The position numbers and the translations under genes were made by a program. From Ochotona curzoniae (taxonomy: Eukaryota > Chordata > Mammalia > Lagomorpha > Ochotonidae): 64,000 nt of DNA. Under the pieces are notes generated by a model that saw nothing but the letters and a program-made list of their open reading frames with translations, searched no databases and was not told the origin of the DNA. The DNA lies in assembly GCF_017591425.1 (NCBI RefSeq), contig NW_024467104.1, positions 1,240,001 to 1,304,000 on the forward strand, in the 5' to 3' direction. Positions 56,401-64,000 of the stretch are shown piece by piece; positions within the stretch are counted from its first letter, which is position 1, and each line of letters opens with the position of its first letter.

Positions 56401-57358
56401 TGATCACAGTATCTGCCTAAGTTTATGCTCAATTTTTATTCTGGGCCTACTATTTTGATTTTCATATTAACAAGTTTTGAGAATTATATACTAATATATA
56501 CTGGACACATTATTTTTCGTTGTTCAATCGCTATTTGGCAATTGTTTTTCACAAGCTTTAGTTTGTTTTACACTTCTGTTAATGCTGTGTGTGTGTGTGT
56601 GTGTTTTAATAGCATGAATGATGAGTTAGTGTTTGTTTTGTTTCATAGCTGATCCAAAATTTGTATTGCTCCTTTTAAGAAACACTATCCTTCCTGCACT
56701 GGTTGCTATCTTTTGTCCAGACTGACCTGACTAGAGGGCCAACTCTGCAGTGAAAGTTCAGCCTGGCCCAGCTCTGGCCCTTCTGACAGCTTGGCGAGAC
56801 CAGCAGTGAGCAGACCTCGCCCCATCCGTGCCCTGCTCTGCTGGTCTCAGTGTGCCTGTGTCTGTCTCTCTATAAATGTTTGACTTTCAGTGTCTGTATT
56901 TTCTGAGTCTCTCTCACACACACACACACACAAAATATAGCCCATATCAGTGTCTTGAAGTGTTTCTTCTTACAAAACTATGCAAGTATTAGGTTTATCC
57001 TAATTCTGAATAATAAAATAATAAAATAATTTCAGATGAATTAACTGATCAGATGGTAAATGAATAAGTGTAAATTTGGTTCTGCTGATTAATACATGTG
57101 TTCTTCACACACAAAAAAACCATAGCTTTTATTTTCATATGACCTGATAGGTTATTTGAATTTTCCAAATTTACTCTACCAAAGTGTTTTTTCTTGATTT
57201 TTTTTTCCTTTTCATAACAGACCTGTGGTTCGTTTTTTGCCTTTCTTGAATTATCCATCTTCTAAAATTTCATGTTTCTGTATCACTATTGGTGATGCTT
57301 CTAATCCTATAGTATGCTCTTAAAAATATTTTAAAGAAAAACTGGAGATGCATACAAA
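56401..57358. other. AT-rich spacer with two microsatellites
   Basis: (TG)n at about 56586-56604 and (CA)n at about 56914-56932. The stretch 56700-56900 is GC-richer and ends in a CT/TG-rich SINE-like segment, possibly an eroded CSINE 3' half. No gene. Confidence 0.45.
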
Positions 57359-57359
57359 G

Positions 57360-57452
57360 TTTAGCAGTTTTCGGGACTCCAATTAGCACCCAGATCAGAT
57401 GCCCATGCTACAGGAAAAGGCTTAACCTACTAGAGCACGGTGATAGCCACAT
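57360..57452 (-). mobile_element. CSINE head fragment, antisense
   Basis: GCTTAACCTACTAGAGCACG and GTGATAGCC are the reversed head. The body is absent. Confidence 0.5.
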
Positions 57453-57507
57453 ATTTCTTATCTTTCTTAAAAGAGTAACACTTTAAATCATACGAGTAAA
57501 CTTTATC

Positions 57508-57800
57508 TTTTTTTATTCTTATTGGAAAGTCAGACATACAGAGAGGGGGAAAGACACAGAGAAAGGTCTTCCTTCCATCAGTTGGTTTACTCCCCAACTG
57601 GCCACAATAACCAGAGCTGAGCTGATCCAAAACCAGGAGTCAGGAGCTTCTTCCTAATCTCCCGTGGCTTTGGGTCTTTCTTGACTGCTTTCCCAGGCCA
57701 CAAGCAGAGAGCTGGAATGGAAGCAGGGATTAGAACAAGTGCCCACATGGGATCCCAATGTAAAGTGAGGACTTTAGCCATTAGGCTACCATGTTGGGCC
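57508..57800 (-). mobile_element. CSINE, antisense
   Basis: TTATTCTTATTGGAAAGTCA, GGTTTACTCCCCAACTGGCC, TTCTTGACTGCTTTCCCAGG, CCCACATGGGATCCCAATG, head GCTACCATGTTGGGCCT. Confidence 0.9.
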
Positions 57801-57940
57801 TAAATTTTTAAACTCTGCTATAACTTATGCTTCAATATTACATAATCATATCCAGATTTATAGGAGTTTCCGAGAATTCATAGGTTAGGTTATAGTCCTG
57901 AAAAGAAGAGTAAGTATCTAGATGAAATATCAACTCAATG

Positions 57941-58365
57941 GGAGCCAGCACTGTGGCATTGTAGGCTAAGCCTCCATTTGCTGGCACTGACATCCCCTAA
58001 TGGTACCTGTTCAAGTTCTAGCTGCAGCACAAAGATCCAGCTCCCTGCTTTCGACCTAAGAAAAAAATCAGCAGATTATGACCCAATGCCTTTGAAATAA
58101 AGACAACCATCATTTTGGGGCTGTAACTGAGGAGCAGCAGGCATTCACGGATCATGACCCAAGGCCTTGGGATGTTACACTCACACAGGGGACCTGCAGG
58201 AACTCTTGGCTGCTAGCCTTGAATTGGCTCAGCTCTGGCCACTGTGGCCATTTGAGAAGCAAACCAATACTTGGAGGATCTCTGTCTGTCTGTCTCTATC
58301 TATCCTATCTTCCTTTCTCTGTGTGTAACTCTGCCCTTCCTACAAAACTAAATAAACTTAAAAAA
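57941..58365 (+). mobile_element. CSINE with internal duplication
   Basis: GGAGCCAGCACTGTGGCATT head and AAATAAACTTAAAA tail. It is about 425 bp, longer than the usual ~330-350. The central ATTATGACCCAATGCCTTTG recurs as ATCATGACCCAAGGCCTTGG about 75 nt later. Confidence 0.85.
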
Positions 58366-58836
58366 TAGTTCAACTGCATGATCACTGGGCAATGTCAGAG
58401 CTAGGATTTCTTCTCCATCAATGCAGTTGATTGATTGCTTGATTGATTAATCAAAGCTAAGATCAGAGTTCAACTGGTAATGAATTTCATCATGAACTTC
58501 ACTATTTCACAACCATGTATTTACTCACTATGAAGAAAATCACCCTAATCAACTTCTATCCTGGAAAACATATAACAAGCTAATGGCACACATCCCTGTG
58601 GGCTGAGTCTGAGAGGTACAAGCATGCATCTCTGAAGAAAGGGGGCTACGTTCTGAGAACTGGCTGCTGTGCATTTAATCACCTGAGCAACAACATGGAG
58701 CACACTTGCACAGACCTACCATGTCTAAGACAGCACCAAAGGTGGCTTCTTAATGTCCTCAAGATACTGTGGTAAATATAACCTGTATGAGGATGGCATA
58801 CAAAGCTGCAGAAAACCCTTCCGAAAATCAAGCAAA
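58366..58836. other. Spacer
   Basis: Nothing recognisable; a TTGATTGATT-type low-complexity patch near 58430. Confidence 0.3.
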
Positions 58837-58837
58837 G

Positions 58838-59127
58838 GGACCAGCACTGTGGCATAATGGGTAAACCCATGCAGACACCAGTTCATGTCCTGGCTGCACA
58901 AAGTCTGATAAAGCTCCCTGTTGTTGTGAAAGCATCGGAAGATGGCCCCTGTGTTTGGCCCCGGGCACCCACACAGAACTCCTGGAGGAAACTGCAAGCA
59001 ACTGGCTTCACACTAGCCAGCTCTGGCCATTGTAGCTTGCGGAGAGAACCAGTCGATGGGAGATCTCTCTCTCTCTGCTTCTCCCTATCTCTGTAACTCA
59101 GGCTTTCAAATGAGAAATCTTAAAAAG
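58838..59127 (+). mobile_element. CSINE
   Basis: GGGACCAGCACTGTGGCATA head, CCAGTTCATGTCCTGGCTGC, AACCAGTCGATGGGAGATC, CTCTCTCTGCTTCTCCC, tail TTTCAAATGAGAAATC. Confidence 0.85.
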
Positions 59128-60368
59128 AAACAAAAAGCAAAGAGCATAGTTCTATATATAACAACTAAACAGACATTTTTGCATAACATATCCTTGGCAT
59201 AGATCTGGACAACATTTGCCTATAAATACAATGGACTGAATGTTTGAGAAGCTAAGCAGCTGAAGGAATCATCATAGCATGAGTAAGTAGAGGGGAAAAA
59301 AAGAAAGAATAATATCAAAGAAACATTTTAGAATTCAGATTATTCTGCAGCTCTGAAATTGATGAGACATCATTTGCTTTACCAAATTATTTTCCATACC
59401 ATGGTTTTGAATCTTCATACTTTATAACTACAATACTAAATAAAATATTTTCCAAGTTCAGAGAAAAGACTGCTGTTAAGAAAAATGATAACATGCCATA
59501 AATAGTTGTGTTTAGTATATCTTCTATACTTATAACAATAACATTAAAATCTTTAATGTTGAATTATTTTCCGTAAAATTAGCTAACATGTTCAAAAAAA
59601 ATGAAGATGAATATCCACTTCAGAATTTTTGACATGTTCTGTTTAGAGTAGATTTTTCTCTAGAAACTACAGAGACTATGGAAGACAAATAGGTGATAGA
59701 TACTGACCGATAGATATTAGACAAATCAGACAGAAATAGATATTTAGATAAATATTTTAATAAATACACATATAGTGACTAATCCAACAACCACCTCATT
59801 TTATAAATGAAGAAACTGAATTCCAGTAGAAAAATAAATGACAATTCATAGATAAATCAGAATATTCGAATTGTAATTTTATCCTCACTCTAAATAAACC
59901 CTCTTATAGCGCTTAATACTGATGAACCAAGTACTGAGAAATTATAACTTATGAAAATAATCTATTCTTGATTTGCTTTAAGCCATACATTACATTAAAA
60001 TTCCAGCGCTTTTCCTAAGTGTGTGTTTTCTCTGTTGCCATAGCCCCAAATCAATTTTTGTGTAGAAATTACCCAGTTGGGCAACAAAGAAAGGAAGAAA
60101 CAATAGCCATGGAATTACAAGAAGGACAGAGTTCAAGTAAAATTGAAATGATGTAATATTTTAATAGACTCTTTCGAAAGCAGGATGGATAGGAAGGGGT
60201 CATCATCAAATACAGATTAAAAAACATAGGAGAAGGATCCTGTTTGCTAGAAAGCTATGAAGTTACCATACATTTGAAACGTTACATGTAGAAGTTCTCC
60301 CATTAGTAGTACTGCTGAGTTGAACCCAGAAACTACCTCTGCCCACCCCAGTACGATGATTCAGTTGA
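59128..60368. other. AT-rich spacer
   Basis: No gene or recognised repeat; frames are all short. Confidence 0.35.
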
Positions 60369-60369
60369 A

Positions 60370-60668
60370 TTAATCATCACCTTGCAAGCACCACAATTCC
60401 ATATGGACACAGGTTCACGTCCCAGCTATTGTACTTCCCACCAAGCTCCCTCCTTATGGCCTGATAAAGCAGTGGAGGATGTCCCAAAGCCTTGGAACAT
60501 TGGACCTGCATGGGTACCCAGAAGAGGCTCCTGGCTCCTGACTTTGGATCATCTTACCCCACCTTTTGTGGCCATTTTGGGAGTTAGTCAGTGGGTAAAA
60601 TCTTTCTATCTCTCCATCTAATCTGCATCTGCAGTAAAAATAAAATAACAACAACATCAATAATAAAT
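60370..60668 (+). mobile_element. CSINE
   Basis: CCATATGGACACAGGTTCAC, GTACTTCCCACCAAGCTCCC, CCCAAAGCCTTGGAACATTG, GGGAGTTAGTCAGTGGG and a TAAAAATAAAATAAC tail. Confidence 0.82.
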
Positions 60669-60671
60669 CTT

Positions 60672-60985
60672 GGGCTTTGTGCAATAGCTCAACGGATCAA
60701 TCCTCAGCTGGTAAGCACTGGAATCCCATAGGGGCATCAGTTTGTGTCCTGGCTGCTCCACTTCCCTTCCAGCTCCCAGTGTGTGGCCTGGGAAAGTAGC
60801 ATAGGATGGCTCAAGTCTTTGGGTCCCTGTAAACACATGGGAGACTCAAAGAGGCTTCTGGCTCCTGGCTCCTGGCTTCAAATCTGAGCAGCTCTGACCA
60901 TTGTGGCCACTTGCAGGGTGAAACATTCTGTCTCTCCTTTTCTCTATAAATTTGCCTTTCCAATAAAAATAAATCAAATGTTTAT
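60672..60985 (+). mobile_element. CSINE, tandem with the preceding copy
   Basis: GGGCTTTGTGCAATAGCTCA head starts directly after the previous tail. It includes TGGCTGCTCCACTTCCCTTC, ACATGGGAGACTCAAAGAGG and a CCAATAAAAATAAATCAAAT tail. Confidence 0.85.
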
Positions 60986-61284
60986 TTAAAATATCACTTA
61001 TGTCTTCCAGGAAAGCAACATTCACCAGAGAAATAATTAACTTCAGAGTCTTTTGTTTGAAAGAAACAGGATTCTTCAGTGACAAAATAGCAGTCACTTG
61101 ACACTTGTAAACTGTTACGTCCTCAGAAGAAGTATTTTTGCTGCTGAGTTACAGCTAATCTTGTGTGTCTTTTTTGTGGGGCAGGAAGGATATTGATTGC
61201 CCAAGCTTATTTTTACTCCCCACTTCATATTCAAAAGGAAACCATTTTAGATAAACAATTGAATGTGCTGAGTCAGCACAGCTC
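60986..61284. other. 3' flank of the OR2/OR13-like gene
   Basis: No feature recognised. Confidence 0.3.
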
Positions 61285-62220
61285 TCAAGTGGACCGTTTC
61301 ACAATAGCTCTCCTCAATGCTCCTTTCACATCTTGATTCCTCAGGCTATAGATCAAAGGATTGAGCATGGGCGTGACTACAGTGTAGAACACCGCAATGA
61401 CTTTACCCCCTGCCCGGGAGGACTTGGACTGGGGTCGCATGTACATGAAGATGGCAGTTCCATAGAATAAGGCCACCACTGTTAGATGGGAGGCACAGGT
61501 GGACAGAGCTTTGTACCTGCCAGAGGCTGACTGCATTCTGAGAACGGACAGGAGAATACGCATGTATGAGACAACAATGAGGAGGAAAGGGATGAAGACG
61601 ATGATGATGCTGAAGACAAAAACCACCAACTCAGTGAACGAGGTGTCTGTGCAAGCCAGTCTCAGAACAGAAGGTACTTCACAGAAAAAATGATTCAGGA
61701 CATTGGGTCCACAGTAGGGCAAACTCAAGGCAAGGACGTTGATTACCATGGAACTCAGGAAGCTACTACACCAAGAAACACCTGCCAGTTGGATACAGGT
61801 ATTTCGGTCCATGATAACAGTATAATGAAGAGGGTGACAAATGGCAACATACCTGTCATAAGCCATGACACCAAGCAAAACACATTCAATCATTCCAAAT
61901 GAGAGGGAAAAGTACATTTGAATAGCACAGCTGGAAAAGGGGATGGTCTTCTTTTTCCCCACCATGTTGGACAACATCTGTGGAACATTGGTGGAAGTGT
62001 AGCAAATGTCCAAAAAGGACAAATTGGTGAGGAAAAAGTACATTGGGGTTTGGAGGTGAGGTTCTATCTGAATAATAGTGATGATGATGATGTTCCCAGC
62101 CACTGTTAGCAAATAGAAGAGCAAGAACATAATGAAAAGCATGAGCTGCGTGTTGGGCTCAGATGAGAGCCCCAGGAACACAAATTCAGTCACCGTGAAG
62201 TTCATTTTCTTAGCATCCAT
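61285..62220 (-). CDS. Olfactory receptor, OR2/OR13-like clade (intact)
   Basis: A 311-residue class II odorant receptor. Landmarks: glycosylation site N7 (NFT), GN 42-43, QTPMYFFL 57-64, [10 protein letters not shown] 119-128, C98 and C180, VVSYM in TM5, KALSTCASH in TM6 (L replaces the usual F), PMLNPLIY 284-291. The words SSCAIQMYFSLSFGMIECVLL, GPNVLNHFFCEVPSVLRLAC and KVIAVFYTVVTPMLNP differ clearly from the OR8/OR5 genes to its left and resemble OR2/OR13-type receptors. I cannot name the subfamily. Two starts are possible, ATG 62220 (MDAKKMNFT) and ATG 62205 (MNFT). A good acceptor lies upstream at 62260-62261. No disabling mutation. Confidence 0.93.
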   Translation of the reverse strand: MDAKKMNFTVTEFVFLGLSSEPNTQLMLFIMFLLFYLLTVAGNIIIITIIQIEPHLQTPMYFFLTNLSFLDICYTSTNVPQMLSNMVGKKKTIPFSSCAIQMYFSLSFGMIECVLLGVMAYDRYVAICHPLHYTVIMDRNTCIQLAGVSWCSSFLSSMVINVLALSLPYCGPNVLNHFFCEVPSVLRLACTDTSFTELVVFVFSIIIVFIPFLLIVVSYMRILLSVLRMQSASGRYKALSTCASHLTVVALFYGTAIFMYMRPQSKSSRAGGKVIAVFYTVVTPMLNPLIYSLRNQDVKGALRRAIVKRST

Positions 62221-62259
62221 TTGTCAGGTCATATGCCTCTCTCAGAATCATTCATTCGC

Positions 62260-62261
62260 CT
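62260..62261 (-). other. Predicted splice acceptor for the OR2/OR13-like gene
   Basis: The minus strand reads TATTTTTGTCTATAG before GCGAATGAATGATTC. The 39-nt leader so defined contains upstream ATG codons out of frame with the receptor. Confidence 0.5.
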
Positions 62262-63176
62262 ATAGACAAAAATATCCAAATATGTCAGACACCCAAGACA
62301 CAGGAAAGGAAAAAGCAATACAGAGCTGATTTTATGCCCTAAGATTTTTTTTTTTTTTTTGGCTCTAATACAAATGAAATCTGTCTCTCCTCATTTGGAA
62401 GGAAGATCCTGATCACATAAGAGTATCGCACTCAAGCCTCACTAAACAGATAGAATTCTCTGCTGGTTAAACAATTCTGTTTTCTGAAACACGATTTTTT
62501 GCTTGTTGATAACTATCCAAAACTTATTTATTCTTCAAAGTATTGCTTAGGTGTCACTCAGCTCAAAATATCTTATATTTTCTCGGCTAGCACTGAACAA
62601 CATGCAGCAGCCTGCAAATGAAACTCAGTGAATGTCGTGGCTTCACAGATGCCACTAACCCAGAGGTCAATCAGGAACCGTGCCCTGTGTTGCTTCATAC
62701 ATGCTCCTCAGGCCATGTTCGAGCACTTCTAGACCCAGAACACCAAACAATGTGCATGCCAATTGTAAAAAAAAAAAAAAATCAGAGATACTCACTGTAA
62801 GTTCTCTCAGATGCACCATTTCCTAACTGTGTAATTGGGTGGCTTCCTGGTATATAAAATACGAATAATAGAATTAGTTTTGAGAAAATATTAAGTACTG
62901 ATTGAAATGATGTGTTCATAGGATCGAAGATAATGGTCAAGCACTAGGGTAGCTTAGTAATACTAGTAACTGTGGATTTTACATCTCTACAATCACCATT
63001 TCAAAAAATATATAAAATAGAAAACACACAGATGGAGTAAATTTACATGGTCTACTGTTGAAGAATCCATAATCACTTCTTCGTCTCTATTCCATCCTTG
63101 TTTATAGAGTTTGAGCAAACCTGGTTAATTGCCTTCAAGCCTTAATATATTTAACAGAAGCAATTTAAAAAGACAT
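62262..63176. other. Promoter-side spacer of the OR2/OR13-like gene
   Basis: AT-rich, with a T17 run near 62345 and an A14 run near 62768. No element could be named. Confidence 0.35.
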
Positions 63177-63177
63177 G

Positions 63178-63450
63178 CAGGGCTGGTGTTGTGGTGGCAA
63201 GCTATGCCTTTGCCTGTGGCGACAGCATCACATGCAGGCACTAGTTTGGGTCCTGGTGGCTCTACTTCCAATACAGCTCCCTGTTAAAAGCCTAGGAAGA
63301 CAGCAGGGGAGGGTCAGAATATTGAAATCACTGTTCTCATATGGGAGACCTGAAATAAACTCCTGGTTCCTGGCTTTGGACCAGCCCCAGCTCTGGACAC
63401 AGTAGCAACTATTCAGGGAGTGAACCAGTGGATGGAAAACAAATATTTTT
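63178..63450 (+). mobile_element. CSINE, tail eroded
   Basis: CAGGGCTGGTGTTGTGGTGG head, CTACTTCCAATACAGCTCCC, CATATGGGAGACCTGAAATA, GGGAGTGAACCAGTGGATGG. Confidence 0.85.
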
Positions 63451-64000
63451 CTAAAAAGGAAATCAATAGTGAAAAATCCTAAAAATAAGCATAGTCACAG
63501 TAGAGTCTACAATTAATTAATGTGTTTGTTCATTATTTTTCTCTTTTAATTTTTCTTTCTCTTTACCTGTGACATTTACATTGCAGCATGTGCTGAATGC
63601 TGGAAACACAAAATTAAGCAAACTAAATGTCCTCAACACACTCACTGAACGTGTAGTTCACAGAAAGTTCCAAGAACTAAAAAAAAAAAAAAATGAATGA
63701 ATAAATAAATAAACTGATTTCTGAGGTAATGGGGAATACAGATCAAGAAAACACTAAGAAATAAATAGCTACAATTCGCAATGAGGACTATGTCTTCCAA
63801 TATCATATATTGTTAAAAATAATATCTACTCATTTAAAATGGATTAAATGTCATTTGTTTTAAACCAGTATTTTCAAATAAAACAAGTATATGAACTTGT
63901 AAGCAATATCATGGGAAATATCAAGTTCATGGCTACAGCAAAGAGGGACTTCAAAAGAGAGGGAGACCATTCAAAGTTCTCCTTTCCTCAAACGAACAAG
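63451..64000. other. AT-rich right end of window
   Basis: A13 run plus AATGAATAAATAAATAAA at about 63680-63712. No gene visible. Confidence 0.35.

Noticed and set aside
62520..62600. Possible LINE-2-like 3' end
   Set aside because: Only a short weak resemblance (AAAGTATTGCTTAGGTGTCA); not enough to call.

Overview
This is mammalian nuclear DNA from an olfactory receptor (OR) cluster. The window carries more than thirty copies or fragments of the tRNA-derived CSINE family of lagomorphs (rabbits, hares, pikas). The best preserved copies (24.2, 38.0 and 54.0 kb) have the head sequence and A-rich tail that I associate with pika (Ochotona). Lagomorph, probably pika, is therefore the organism call. 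It rests on remembered repeat consensus, not a search.

Five intact, intronless-coding OR genes lie on the minus strand: an OR8K-type gene (423-1367), an OR8J-type gene (15639-16586), a second OR8K-type gene (26011-26952), an OR5T-type gene (35233-36171) and an OR of the OR2/OR13-like clade (61285-62220). OR8K, OR8J and OR5T genes are interleaved in one cluster on human chromosome 11, so the first four fit a conserved OR block. The fifth is the outlier. Likely splice acceptors lie upstream of four of the five genes, as expected for ORs whose coding exon follows one or more non-coding 5' exons.

From about 38.4 to 55 kb the base composition changes from AT-rich to GC-rich. This block holds a SPATA31-like (FAM75) testis gene on the minus strand. 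It has a large last exon of about 1,080 codons (43556-46807) and three small upstream exons that can be chained in frame to an N-terminal membrane segment (about 1,206 codons in all). A 49-bp tandem duplication covers its start region. Two perfect CTCF-like 15-mers and an LTR-like stretch lie in or beside its third intron. A 1-kb AAAT-rich block with a 67-bp x3 minisatellite follows its 3' end.

The rest is intergenic and dominated by retroelements: an old, SINE-riddled L1 antisense across about 6.6-12.7 kb; an L1 5'UTR plus ORF1 start at 21.8-23.3 kb; L1 3' ends at 13.5, 20.6, 31.3 and 55.6 kb; a probable class I ERV LTR at 38 kb split by a young SINE; and microsatellites. No tRNA, rRNA or CRISPR features were seen.
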